Shown piece by piece: positions 11,201 to 22,682 of a DNA stretch of 64,000 nt. The translations under genes were made by a program, and so were the position numbers. The stretch is from Citrus sinensis (lineage: Eukaryota; Streptophyta; Magnoliopsida; Sapindales; Rutaceae): assembly GCF_022201045.2 (NCBI RefSeq), contig NC_068558.1:5361501-5425500 (forward strand). The letters are read 5' to 3'. Below the pieces are notes generated by a model that was not told the origin of the DNA, did not search any database, and saw nothing but the letters and a program-made list of their open reading frames with translations. Within the stretch, counting starts at the first letter, position 1. Every line of letters starts with the position of its first letter.

Positions 11201-13954
11201 TTCTCGACGTTGCCTGAGGCTCATGCATGTACTGCAGGATTGAAGTCTCTGACTACTACTGCCACTGCTGTATGTTACTGAAACTGATCTTGACCCCCTT
11301 TTAAATCTTAAATCTTTTAGTAATTTTTTAATTGAATTTATTATTATTAGTTTCTATGATTTGGTTTTCTCTCACTTGCTCTTTGTATGTTCTTACAATA
11401 GGTTTCAGCTTACGTTGAATTTACACTTACATGTATACTAAGCCAAACACAGTTGAGTGTAATTGTCAAGTTTCTTAATGTCTACTGGTTTCACTGTATT
11501 TGTTAATAACAACATACTGAAGGATCCATATGGCTTCCTTAAACTACTCATTATGAATGTTGAATAAGAGTGCTGAACTAGATTATGTAGTAGTACCGTG
11601 ACATCCTACATCTCTTGGGAATGATGTGAGTAATGAGCTTAAAAACGGCCGCCCCCACTAACCTGGAAAGAGGCCTTCTGGGTGGACATGGGCCATACTG
11701 AGGACAAAACCATGAGAGTGAAGGACATATTTGTGAAACCCAAAGCGGACAATATGTTACAAGTGGGCAGATCGTTTCATGTACACTGAAGATTTGAGAC
11801 AGTTACATAATCTGCTCCCAATTTTTTTAAAGCACGATTATGGATGAAGTTGGGATGTTCCTGGTGTGGCTTATTTTGGGAGAATTTTTTGAGTTTAGGT
11901 TCATTCATTACTGATATACACCACTCGATTCAGGGCTTTTGATCCTATCTGCACTGCTGAATCTAGTATTTGTGCAATAATGTTTCCATTAGTTGTTGGC
12001 TAGATGACTGTCAGTTGGCTGGCTTTGTTTTTATGGCCATAGCATTTTATATTTTCGAGATATCTGTTCACCAGCACTTATTTTTAGATATCAAACTTTT
12101 TGGGATGCTTTTGAGTCTTTGGAATTTCTTTGGGATGCTTTTGATTCTTTGGAATTTCTTTGGTTGCAGGATGGGATTGAAGAATGTCGAAAATTATGTG
12201 GTGGCCACGGTTACTTATGTAGTAGCGGCTTGCCAGAGTTATTTGCAGTTTATGTGCCTGCCTGTACATATGAAGGAGACAATATTGTGCTGCTCTTACA
12301 GGTATCGGAATTATTGTTTTAATATCTTTCCCTTTTTAAATTAAGATATATCATGTCTATGCTGTCATAACATATTGATGCTTGGTTTGGTCTACTCTTT
12401 GACCCGAACTATCTTAGTGCTGGGATCTTGTTCTTTTAAACTGCTACTAATATCAACAAAATTCTTCTCTTAGGTTGCAAGGTTTCTCATGAAGACCGTA
12501 TCTCAGCTGGGATCCGGAAATATGCCTGTTGGGACAACAACTTATATGGGACGGGCAGAACAATTGATGCAATGTCATTGTGGCGTCCAAAAAGGTAATA
12601 TTTCTCTCTCCCTCTCCTCTCAGCCCTTCCAAAGCACTATTGTTGCCTTTTTTCAGTCTATCGTTTATGTTTCATCATCCCTTTGTACCTGAGTTGGCAC
12701 AACATGACACCATTTGAACATGAGAACTCACCTTTATCACTAAAAATATAAAACCATCGCACCATCAGCTTTTAGATTAACTTAGGATTAATTATCCAAT
12801 TTCTGGTGTCTTAACACTCGGACAGGTACTCATCCCTGACTCCTACACATGCTAATACTTGCTTTTTTAACCGTGTTTATTTGATGTCTTGCAGCTGAGG
12901 ATTGGTTAAATCCTTCTGCCATACTGGAGGCCTTTGAAGCAAGGGCTATTAGGATGTCTGTGGCCTGTGCTCAAAACCTGAGCAAGTTTACAAATCAAGA
13001 AGAGGGTAATCTTTTCATCCTTGATATAGGTTCTTTAAAACTTTTTAGGCTCAGGGTCTCATGAAGTAAATGTTCTTTCTATATTCAGGTTTTGCGGAAC
13101 TGGCAGCTGATTTAGTTGAGGCAGCTGTTGCTCATTGCCAGCTAATTGTTGTTTCCAAGTGAGTTCCCTCTTTATCCAATTGAAAAATCCTTAAAAACTT
13201 GAAGGGCTTTTTTCTGGACATGACGGTGATATGCTGCAAAGTTATTTGTTGTTGACTGGACACTAAATGAGTTAAATCCCAACATCGATTTTATGTTCAA
13301 TGCCTTGCACTTATAAGTGAATTGGCAACATCTGCAATGATTCTATATGTTGATGCTGCTCATAAATGAAGTTGAATGCCAAATAATCTCTTGTGACTTC
13401 TATACCTCCTTTTAATTTGTGAACTTTGTCTTAAAAAGTGCACACTTCTGTTTTCAGGTTTATTGAGAAATTGCAGCAGGACATACCAGGAAAGGGGGTG
13501 AAACCAATTTTGGAGATCTTATGCAACATCTATGCTTTGCATCTTGTTCACAAACATCTAGGTGATTTCGTCTCCACTGGCTGCATTACTGCCAAGCAAG
13601 CTTCCCTAGCTAATGAACAGCTAAGATCTTTATATTCCCAGGTATTTACTCGTGTCAAATAATTCAATTATATTTGCTTGCTTGCCTGGTTATAAATGAT
13701 TGTTACTAGATAAAATTACAATTTTCAATTGATCATGATATTAGGTCCGACCTAATGCTATTGCACTCGTCGATGCGTTTAATTACACCGACCACTATCT
13801 TGGCTCGGTCCTTGGACGGTATGATGGAAATGTGTACCCGAAACTCTACGAGGAAGCATGGAAGGATCCTCTAAATGACTCAGTTGTGCCTGATGGCTAC
13901 CATGAATACATCAGGCCTCTTCTGAAACAACAGCTTCGAAATGCAAGACTCTAA
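8211..13954 (+). CDS. ACX1: Peroxisomal acyl-CoA oxidase 1 (ACX1)
   Basis: Fourteen exons join in phase to 664 aa, the same length as Arabidopsis ACX1: 8211-8348, 8730-8838, 8948-9009, 9197-9406, 9707-9794, 9875-10037, 10378-10576, 11072-11269, 12170-12301, 12474-12594, 12895-13005, 13089-13158, 13458-13641, 13745-13954. The enzyme uses FAD to oxidise medium- and long-chain acyl-CoA to trans-2-enoyl-CoA, releasing H2O2. This is the first step of peroxisomal beta-oxidation, also used on jasmonate precursors. Visible landmarks are [20 protein letters not shown] (FAD/substrate region), [13 protein letters not shown] and CGGHGY. The catalytic Glu in TYEGDN falls at residue 424, the same number as in Arabidopsis. 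The C terminus ARL is a PTS1 peroxisome signal. No frame breaks are seen; the gene appears intact. Confidence 0.97.
11599..11785. mobile_element. Possible solo LTR/TRIM-like insertion inside ACX1 intron 8
   Basis: A patch of higher GC in an AT-rich intron starts TGACATCCTACATCTCTTGG and contains AAGCGGACAATATGTTACA, ending near ATGTACA. This arrangement (TG-ACATCC, AAGCGGACAATAT, then a CA end) recalls short plant LTRs of TRIM-type elements. No target duplication was found, so this is a resemblance only. Confidence 0.4.
12099..12160 (+). repeat. 30-bp tandem duplication next to the 3' splice site of ACX1 intron 8
   Basis: The block TTTGGGATGCTTTTGA-TCTTTGGAATTTC occurs twice in a row with one mismatch and ends directly before the TTTGGTTGCAG acceptor of exon 9. 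It doubles the pyrimidine-rich tract that the splicing machinery reads. Confidence 0.75.
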
Positions 13955-14033
13955 AGAATATGATGAAAGGGTGTGGTGCATACCCAAGTAATTCAAATCG
14001 TATACACTTTTTATCCTATCAATAATTTTTGCC

Positions 14034-14039
14034 AATAAA
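14034..14039 (+). terminator. Likely polyadenylation signal of ACX1
   Basis: A canonical AATAAA lies 80 bases after the ACX1 stop codon in a T/A-rich 3' UTR. Cleavage would be expected 10-30 bases downstream. Confidence 0.5.
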
Positions 14040-14059
14040 ATTAACATATTGACCACCCA

Positions 14060-14830
14060 CAATAGAATAATATGGGTCTGTGGATACTATCAAGTTGATC
14101 CATCAGATCGTTGACGAATTCGGGGTTATTTGTTAGACTTCACGTTATGGAAGAAGATTCTTCATTTGTAGATGGATAAAATGTTTGTAATACGATTTGC
14201 TTACGATTTTCTTATTTATGTGCACTATTTTTCGCAATATTTTTATTCTTCATTGATGAAGCTCAAATTAACCAATGATGCTGTGTTATCCTCTTCCACT
14301 GCCCGTCAATTTTGATTTGCGGGGGAACAACAATTCCTCAAGTTGAATGTTAATAAGAATCGTCTCGAAAAAGAGCATAGTGGGGGGGGGGGGGGGGGGG
14401 GGGGACGAAGATCCACAGTCATGTTCGTTTCCCCAGATCATATGTTATGTTATATTATATGTAACGTATACTAATTCCTGAGTTTATCACCTAAAATTAA
14501 AAATTACAGCATGTGAAATAATTTAATTGTCATGGCTGACAATTCATAAATTTATTGTATGTTACATTCTATATAATAAAGTCTTAACTCCATTTCCTAA
14601 TATCCTATGTGCTGAAAAAAGTAGGCAGGGACGCTCTCTTAATCAATTAGCAACCATTTTCTTTACGTCAATATATAACATAGACAAATTTCCATTAATA
14701 GGGGTATGGGAAGGTCACATTTAAACACAACAGCATTACTCTCTGTAGAAGACGAACATGCATTTTTCTTTCCCAAAGAGTCATAAAACCAAGCCCGTGT
14801 CCCAAAGAGTCGCTTTTTTGTAACCCTTCG
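14060..14830. other. ACX1-RRM-like gene spacer with a 23-base G run
   Basis: No gene is seen. The notable feature is an uninterrupted run of 23 G on the plus strand at 14382-14404, an unstable homopolymer that can also be a sequencing or assembly weak point. The rest is AT-rich. Confidence 0.6.
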
Positions 14831-14836
14831 TTTGCT

Positions 14837-14844
14837 TATTTATA
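14837..14844 (+). promoter_or_regulatory. TATA box of the RRM-like gene
   Basis: TATTTATA, in the context GCTTATTTATAGCAA, lies about 105 bases upstream of the start codon at 14948. This fits the usual spacing for a short 5' UTR. Confidence 0.55.
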
Positions 14845-14947
14845 GCAATTGAAAAAATAAAACAAAATTCAAACCCCTAAAAAGTAAAAAACCTTTATCA
14901 TCATGCATCAGTGCACTTGTGATCTAGTTCAAATTAGTTGCTGAAGC

Positions 14948-15857
14948 ATGGCCGAAATAGGAAGCCTCGTAGACCTGTTGCTATTCTACACAGTAGAGAG
15001 AGCACTCTTCAACAGAATGGTCGGCACATTGGGCAAAAATCCCCAACAAGTGAAGACGACAATAGCACTTTGGCTCTTGCTAGAGGAGATTGGTTACCAC
15101 GACTTGATACGAACGATAAATTACCAAAATAACAAAACCATCGAAGCCCTCTTTAACGAGGCATTGCTTTGCCTGGAATACATTCAGCCCGACAAAACAG
15201 AACCAGCAGTGTTGCATCACACCCCTGTTTTTGAAGAGACAAAGAACTACAGCCGGGACTTCATGTGCAAGCGATACATGCACATTATGGAAACTGTCTG
15301 TGACAAAATATTTGGTGAAAGCGGGGCTATTGAAGTTGATGAGTCAGGGACCAGGCCTGTGCTTAGTAGAGATAGACCCTTTGGCAAGGGTTGTTATGCA
15401 CACATACCTGAAGCAGCAAGAGAATCAAATTTAAATCCTGAAGCTTCCAAATTTTATCCCGAAGATGTCAGGACCATGTTCTTGACGTTTTCGAGAGGCC
15501 ATCCTCTAACCCGCGAAGAAATTATCAACTTCTTCATCTCGTAAGAAAAACTGCTTTAATTTGCTCAATTTATTCTCTCACTTGGATTTTGTTGCCTGCT
15601 TTTGCGCCGGCGATTGTTGCATTGTATTGTTTTGCAGCAAATGGGGCGACGTGGTGCAAGATGTTTTCATTGAGCGCACTCGTCCGGGGCAAGATCCTCA
15701 GTTCGGACGTATTGTTTTTACTACATCAACCGTGATACCTCGGGTTCTAAATGGTCAATCCAGAGCAAAGTTCTTGGTTAATCGTAAGCATTTGTGGGCT
15801 CGTATATACATGAACCGCCATGGAGAAAAGAGAAAGAGTCAATCAATGAAGTTTTGA
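14948..15857 (+). CDS. Plant-specific RRM-like protein of unknown function
   Basis: Two exons, 14948-15540 and 15638-15857, join at a Ser codon to give 270 aa. The first 70 residues are predicted helical (SLVDLLLFYTVERALFNRMV, then ALWLLLEEIGYHDLI). They resemble the N-terminal helical part of an uncharacterised plant family I recall as RNA-binding-like. The last 90 residues show an RRM-like fold pattern: MFLTFSRGHPLTREEIINFF (strand 1 and helix 1), WGDVVQDVFIER, GRIVFTTSTVIPRVLNGQ and KFLVNRKHLWARIY. The aromatic residues of classical RNP1/RNP2 are poorly kept, so RNA binding is uncertain. The gene stands alone, 1 kb downstream of ACX1 with its own TATA box. No pathway can be assigned. Confidence 0.82.
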
Positions 15858-16562
15858 GTTGCAAGTAGCTAGCCGGCTAGCAACAGTAATGTTTGAGTGA
15901 GGCATATATATCGCAAACGTAACTACATAAATGGTCGATGTATGCCATATTCTGTAGATACTACAGTGTCATTTTCCTCTGTCATTTTTTGACCAATTCG
16001 ATCAAACATATTGGTATTTTCTGGCCTTCTAATTACAGCCCCTGGTGCTGGGACGCGGACACTCGATAATACATAATCAAATATACTTGCTTCCCCCAAC
16101 GCGTTTTATATATATTTTTTAATGATAATATGATGGCAATCTAAGTTTGTCTTCACTACTAAGTGGATTCCAACCTTAAACCTCTTCAATCATTCCAAGA
16201 GGTTTTACGAGTTAAGCTTGAGATAAAAAAATTAACAAATATCTGAGTGTTTAATTTGGAGTTAAATGGGGGCAACAATGTTAAAATATCCATCATATTG
16301 TACGGGCCAGCTCTCAATATATATATATATATTGTACGGGCCGGCTCTATATATATATATATGTGTGTGTGTGTGTATGATCACACTATATTAAAGTTAG
16401 AGGTAAATTGAAAGGAAAAAAAAAAAAAAAAAAACTCCAATGCACTCTATCTTGTCCTATACTATTTTGAAATTTATATATTTTTTAATCTTTTAACTTA
16501 TCTCTTGCTTTAATAAAGTTAGAGACTCTTGATTAAAAACTCACTCAATACATAGTGCTTAT
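15858..16562. other. Intergenic spacer
   Basis: No gene is seen. A GTACGGGCC(A/G)GCTCT(C/A) word is repeated at about 16300 and 16335, on either side of TA microsatellites, followed by a short TG run (about 16362-16376) and a poly-A tract (about 16416-16434). Confidence 0.55.
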
Positions 16563-17283
16563 TGTTGGAAAATTAAGACAAAAAATAGGGGAAGTTTGGT
16601 GGGAAAACCAGACTAAAACCCAAAAAAAAAGTCAAGGCGTGCAACAACACTGTCCTTAAGACCAAATTCCGCGTCTCAAGATATAATATCGTGGTGCAAA
16701 AATGACTAAAAGGCGGTTTGATCTCAAAGATACAATGAGCATTATCGCAATGTTACACTTTAACGCGATAGTTTAGAACAACAAAAGTGTAATGATAAAG
16801 GCAAAGAAATCAAGGTAGAACAGAGAGCATTTTCTATATAATCATAGTGTGATATGATTGGCTCTTTAAATAGATATGTCCTAGCTCGTTTTCCTCTGTA
16901 ACTTTGAATTATAATTATACAATGATTTAAAATAAATTCTAATTCGATTAGGAATCGAATTATCAATATAATTCGAACTAAAAATAAATAAAATTAAAAC
17001 AAAGGGCAAAAACATAAAAGCTGGTCTAGCCCGTGCACATACACGACATTCCCGTGGGGAAAGAAGGGGGTTCCCCCTATGCGTGGGTTATTGGGCGCGA
17101 GCACCCAATTAATATATTCCTCAACCAAGCTCCTCTCTTGGGCTTGCTTTCTTGCGTGTGGGCCTTCTCTTTATGGGCTTATTATTACATCATATTTGGT
17201 TTTTATATATAAACCAAGTTATTCTCTCTTATCTAAGTAAGGTGGGATATTAGTATTTTGAAATACCAACTCAATCTCTAACA
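16563..17283 (-). mobile_element. Ty1/copia long terminal repeat, 721 bp (minus strand)
   Basis: Read on the minus strand, the block begins TGTTAGAGATTG and ends TTTTCCAACA, so it has TG...CA-type ends with a short inverted repeat (TGTT/AACA). Immediately upstream on that strand is ACGTAGGGGGAT, a polypurine tract in the place expected next to a 3' LTR. The adjacent internal sequence has a copia polyprotein tail (see 17826-18029), which confirms orientation. No second LTR is present in the window, so the element is truncated. Confidence 0.75.
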
Positions 17284-17825
17284 ATCCCCCTACGTATTTC
17301 AAAATACCCAATTTCATTTATCTTCAACTTGTCTATAGAGTTTTAATGCATATGAAGCAGTGACTTTTGGGCTATGAACCAGCCACTAAACAACTAACTC
17401 TGTCTTATATGAACTTGGTGAAACTTATAGTTTTTATGAACTAATATTCTTTCTGTGTAAGGCAGAGGACTACAAGCTTACATTAAACTCTCACAATGTT
17501 TTGTTGTTCTACGATTTGACATTTTAATGGCCCTGTGTCTCTGGATTTATGAGTACTCTAAAGAAGCCTGTTTAACTCTCCTAGGAACTGACCCAATTCC
17601 ACACTTACATAAGTGAACCTCCATGAAGTGTGTCATGCAATTTCAGCATACCACCATGCAAAAAAATATAGGCTATAGAGTTCATTAAGAGTTTAATTTT
17701 TCAACCTAAATCATTGCAATAATCACTACCTCGTCATAGGGAGGACTCATAAATAAAGAAAATCTCTATTAAATAAAATGAAGATTACAAAATAGTGATA
17801 ATGCTATAAGACAACAAGTAACCTA

Positions 17826-18029
17826 TTATGTACCCTTACGAATATATTTCATGGGATCTTCAATCACATAGGTAGGGTTACCATAACTTTTGTGTTCTGA
17901 TCTACATAGTAGTCCCATCCCCTTTGACATTATCTCTACTAAATTCTTGTTTAGCGGTTTTGTCAGAAGTCTAAGGTTACCATAACTTTTGTCTTCTAAT
18001 CTACATAGTAGTCGTATTCCTTTTGACAT
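17826..18029 (-). pseudogene. Remnant of Ty1/copia polyprotein (RNase H C-terminus), internally duplicated
   Basis: The minus-strand reading contains LTKPLNKNLVEIMSKGMGLL followed by GNPTYVIEDPMKYIRKGT and a stop. This matches the end of plant copia RNase H domains (pattern DPLTKxLxxxLVxxxSxGMGLxP). A block of about 90 bases is tandemly duplicated (about 17876-18047), so the tail motif appears twice, once degenerate. Everything upstream (gag, protease, integrase, most of RT) is missing. With the LTR at 16563-17283 this makes a 5'-truncated, immobile element. Confidence 0.75.
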
Positions 18030-18172
18030 GATCTCTACTAAATTCTAAATTTTATTAAAGTCTAAGGGCTATTAAACCATGTAGTTTAATAGCTTTCACG
18101 GTTATTACTCTAGTAAACCACAAGTTTAATAGGTTTTCTGAACTTTAACAAAATAATTAGAATCCTGGAATA

Positions 18173-18174
<2 letters not shown>

Positions 18175-18262
<88 letters not shown>
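18175..18262. repeat. Compound (AT)n(CT)n microsatellite
   Basis: About 25 AT units are followed by about 19 CT units, ending CTGTGTATAT. It probably marks polymorphic length and slippage. Confidence 0.95.
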
Positions 18263-18270
<8 letters not shown>

Positions 18271-21200
18271 TAGTTCTCTAGTTCGAAATTTTAAAGGGTG
18301 GGAAAATTCGGTTTAAAGTTTTTTAAACTTTTTCACACTTTAAAATTCTGTATTGAAAAATTTTCCCATATATATACACAAACAGAGAGACATACACACG
18401 CATGCTTTCTCCCAAGATTTGCACAAAATAAAATGTGAATTTAATATATTTTTTTATGATGGCAAAAATAATTTTACAATACTATGAAACGCCGAATCCG
18501 GACTTACTTTCATGCGGACGTCCGGAAGGAGTTTGAATTTGATGAGACTGCGTTACTCATGACAAAAAAAAAAAAAAAGTGGTCGACGTACGTAATATTG
18601 ATATTAATAAGAAATGTTGCATTTAATATTTTATCAACTAAATGGTTACCCTACCAATTACCAAATATTCTTTGCTATGTAGCGTGTGGACATTAAAACT
18701 CCATGCATGGTTCATGTGTTCATGAAAAATATGAATATATCAAATTATCAATCAGTCCTTGTCTCACCACTTATAAAGAAGATTCCACAACACTCATTCA
18801 CTAATCACTGGTCACCACCACGTGATATCACCCGCAGAGGTAGAAGAGGTAGTCGCTTCTGATTCAACTTTTTTCCTACACAAACAAACGGTGGGCCCTC
18901 AAGATGAGTGGGTGTTACATGCTACAACCGTATAGTACAATTTCAGCAATGCCAAGAGACATTTCGGATTTGTCAAAAGTGATCTTGTCCAAGAACAAAA
19001 AGGACAATAAGGTGGCCACATGAATTAATTTCAGATGAAGATTTGCAACTTTAATTGAATTAATGCCACAGGCAAGTCCTTATTTAAGAGGTTTCCAAGG
19101 TGTTCTCAAGTACGTAGTCGAATAGCTTTCAAGTAATTTTATTTAATTGCGCATCCGGAATCGAATCTCAAGAAAGTATAATGTTAAAAAACATTTTTAA
19201 AAAAATATTTCGTATAAAAATATTTTACAATCAATGAGGTTGTTGGGACAAATTAAAGTGTTTCTTCACTAACCTATTATTATGCAAATAAAAAATATAT
19301 TATCTTAAAATTATAAATATATATAATACGTAGGCATCGTCAGAGATGGTTCCATACCAAACTAAGTAATGAAATTGAAATTGATTTTTCTTTTTGCTCA
19401 TTTCGTTTTTCGCTCTCTTTTTATCATTCATCTACTCTCATCCTATGTTTTTTCCAACCAAACATGCGTGTAAGTAATGCATTTAAGAGGAGTTGCTTCT
19501 ACACGTGCACACAAAAAGTGATTATGGAAACCCTGGTTATTAATTAATGTAAACAAATTCAGTAAAGATCTTTCGGTTGTTGTAACCAGGAGTTGGTCGG
19601 CGGCGTTGGGGAAGTATGAGGTTCGAACATTCTCACTCAAAGAATTAATTTAATATATTTCATCGAAGGCTTCCTCTAAATTGTGGCTGCTTAGAACCTA
19701 AATATGATTTTTTACTAATCATTTTCGAAAAAGACTGGTTGTCTTATTTTTACGGGGGATCATTGTTGATTTGCCATGGGTGGATATGAGAATTGCTTGA
19801 AAATTTTCTCCAATGAGAGAGAAAGCATAACCAATAACTAGTGTAGAATTCTCTATCTATATTGGTACGTAATGGAGAAAAAATAACGAACTCTATTTAA
19901 TTATTATTATTTTAAGGTAAGGGTGGATAAAATAAAATCATTTTTTTTTAGTTCCTATTTTTTCAATATTCAAACTCAAGTGACCAAATAAAGAAAATTA
20001 CTTACAAATCACTAAGAAATTTTTTTATTATTTTTAACAATTCTAGGTCCAAAAAAAAAAAAAATTGTTGCTAAAATTTTAAGAAAATGTGAACAATTAT
20101 GGAAGAGATGACTCTAGTTTTTTAACTGTTATTTTTTTTTTTCAAAAAGAGTGATCATTGATGAGTAGAAATTCTTAGAAAACCATTTTCATAAGATTCA
20201 TGTATGTTTTCTCCTCTTCTAGTTTGTGGTGCAAAGTCAAGCTTTTCTTCGTTGAATGAATATACATTAATTTGAAATGATGAAGTCTTAATGTATTTGA
20301 CCATAAAATATCCAAAAATGTGTGCCATGAGAATCTACATATAATAGAAAAAAAAAATGTTATTTAATTAATGAACGTGAAATGAGAAGAAATTTCCACG
20401 AACAAAGAGAAACACATTATGTGCATAAACTTTTTCTTTACATGATCTTGCATTTTACACTAAGTATCATGCACGACCTACACTCATTTAATATTTTTAT
20501 CCAAAAAAGAAAAAGAAAAAAGAAAAAGTTTTGTCGTTGATGACTATGACCCAAAGGAAGTTTCATGGCACGTTTAAATTTTGGTGTATATATATATGTG
20601 TGTGTGTGTGTGTAATGAACAATGAGTGTGTATAATTTATGCAGACAAAAGTTAGTTGTACGTCGTATACTAAATATTGAATATTGCATTTGGTCAATTT
20701 GTCATATTTTATTCAAATACAGTATATATAAAGCTGATAGATCATAAACCATGGATCAATAGAAGGTTTTGAGGTGCAACTTGATCTAGTAGATGGAACA
20801 TTTATCCTTTCCTCATCTAAATTTTGTCAAGAAATATAATTATGCCAATTATGATTTGATGGTTAACAAATCTTGATGACAACGCGCCGGTAAAGTTTTG
20901 TAACCATGGGAACGAGAAATTAATCATAACATTAATTTATTGTCAAATTCCTTCCATAGATGTTTGCTTAACAAACAAGGTTTTATGAAATATTCCAATC
21001 ATGTATATTATTAAAAAATAAGGATATTAAAAGAAGTCTTTGGGATTTCTCAGTCGAGGCTGGGTTCTTTTTTATTGGAAGATGTTGATATTTTTAACAC
21101 TCAAAGAAAAACTAGAGTAATAAGGGCACATCTAATTAAACACCATATCGTTAGAAATCAATCCAATAATTAATCATATTAATTAAAAAATAATGACAGG

Positions 21201-21840
21201 AAATTGACCACATGGACATTAAAAAAGAAGGATCCAAAGACAGCTTTCATTATTATAATATGGCTTGAATTAGGACACGTCGGCATTGGTTTGAACTAGC
21301 AATTTGAATAATGTCTATTGTTTGTTGGCCTACAATTTTAAAACATAGCACAAAACTTTTGGTACTTTTATGACTTATCATCAACCGTGCACATGAGATA
21401 TTGAAAATGCTTCAATTGATTAATCGGAGAAACGCTAACTGATTCAATCACAAGAAGAGGCCAAGAAATAAAATGACAATCTACCATGTAATTAGATAAT
21501 CACTTCGCAGTTCATTCATTGTTCAAAACCGATTTGAGGTAAAATAGTAATAATAATCTTGCAAAGCTGAAATACAAATGTGATATCCGACAAGATATTA
21601 TCACAAAATATAAAATATTAAGTGGTTATTTATCTTATTATCTCATTTTTCACATGATAAATTCAAATTGTGTGCAGTACTACTCTAGAGGAGTTAAGAT
21701 GAGTGTAATCAAATCCAGAGAGAGAGATTTACAGCTCCAATATTAGAGTGAATTTTGATATAATAGTTGCCAAAAATAAAAGAACAAACAAACTTTGTTT
21801 TCTTTTCGGTTTAGGCCCCAATTTCCAGGGAAATTGAACA
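18263..21840. other. Gene-free AT-rich intergenic DNA
   Basis: No gene is supported. Short open frames (for example 18484-18696 and 19443-19640) show no domain or start context. The stretch has A/T homopolymers, a TA/TG microsatellite near 20587-20612 and a short stable-looking inverted pair around 18295-18365 (GGGAAAATTCGGTTTAAAG versus CTTTAAAATTCTG...TTTTCCC). Confidence 0.55.
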
Positions 21841-21848
21841 CTTCTCCC

Positions 21849-21856
21849 TTTATAAG
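21849..21856 (+). promoter_or_regulatory. TATA box of the DREB gene
   Basis: TTTATAAG lies 80-87 bases upstream of the ATG at 21936. Its position inside the upstream open frame (in-frame ATG at 21795) argues that translation starts at 21936 and not at the earlier ATG. Confidence 0.6.
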
Positions 21857-21935
21857 AAGCTCATGTACCCGCATCAAAAGCTATGCTTCCCACATTTTGT
21901 CCTGCTCCACAACCACAAAGCCCTTAATTGCCCAA

Positions 21936-22682
21936 ATGGAAGTATCACTCAATACAGAGAATGAAGCTCAAGCCACCACAAGTTCCTCTCATCCATGTTC
22001 TGCCAGAGAATCAACTTCATCATCATCTTCTTCACCGACAAAGACTGTAAAGAGCTTTAAAAGAATTATTATTCAAGAAGAAAAAACTAAAACTGCTAGC
22101 GATAACGATCACCATGAAAGCAAGACGAGAAAGGTGAGTGATCTGAAGCATCCAACTTATAGAGGAGTAAGAATGCGCCAATGGGGGAAATGGGTATCGG
22201 AAATAAGAGAGCCAAGGAAAAAATCAAGAATCTGGCTCGGCACTTTTGCTACTCCTGAAATGGCAGCTCGAGCCCACGACGTTGCTGCTCTTGCCATCAA
22301 AGGCCACTCTGCTTACCTCAACTTCCCTGAGCTTGCCCACGAACTTCCCCGGCCGGCCACCTCGTCCCCTAAGGACATTCAAGCCGCCGCCGCCAAGGCA
22401 GCCGCCATAGTAAGCCTCCCGAAAGGCCAAGAACTGACAAATCCTCCCTCTCCGGCTAGCACTGTGACTTCTCATGACACTCAAGAATCTGCGAGCTCGC
22501 CATTATTAAACAACGACGACGACGATGCATTTTTTGACCTGCCTGATCTTTTACTCGATGGTAGGCACCAAATGGATGAGTTATGGGACTCATTTTCATG
22601 GCAGCAGCTGACTGAACCTGTCTCAGAGCCTGTTGGTTTTGGATTCTGGTATGATCAGGAGCCTTGTCACTATAATTCATGA
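21936..22682 (+). CDS. AP2/ERF transcription factor, DREB subgroup A-4
   Basis: Intronless, 248 aa from the chosen start [11 protein letters not shown]. One AP2 domain starts at [20 protein letters not shown] and runs through [18 protein letters not shown] to AYLNFPELA. The recognition strand keeps Val-14 and Glu-19, the DREB pair that favours DRE/CRT (CCGAC) sites. The sequence after the domain ([20 protein letters not shown]) is typical of group A-4 (TINY, ERF034/038-like). The acidic C terminus has [10 protein letters not shown] and ELWDSFSW, likely activation segments. Basic residues before the domain ([11 protein letters not shown]) may serve as a nuclear signal. An in-frame ATG at 21795 would add 47 residues but lies upstream of the TATA box. 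Cold or drought roles are family knowledge only. Confidence 0.93.
   Translation: MEVSLNTENEAQATTSSSHPCSARESTSSSSSSPTKTVKSFKRIIIQEEKTKTASDNDHHESKTRKVSDLKHPTYRGVRMRQWGKWVSEIREPRKKSRIWLGTFATPEMAARAHDVAALAIKGHSAYLNFPELAHELPRPATSSPKDIQAAAAKAAAIVSLPKGQELTNPPSPASTVTSHDTQESASSPLLNNDDDDAFFDLPDLLLDGRHQMDELWDSFSWQQLTEPVSEPVGFGFWYDQEPCHYNS

Noticed and set aside
21795-21935. Upstream in-frame ATG as the DREB start
   Set aside because: A TATA box lies between this ATG and 21936, and the extra 47 residues do not resemble A-4 DREB N termini.
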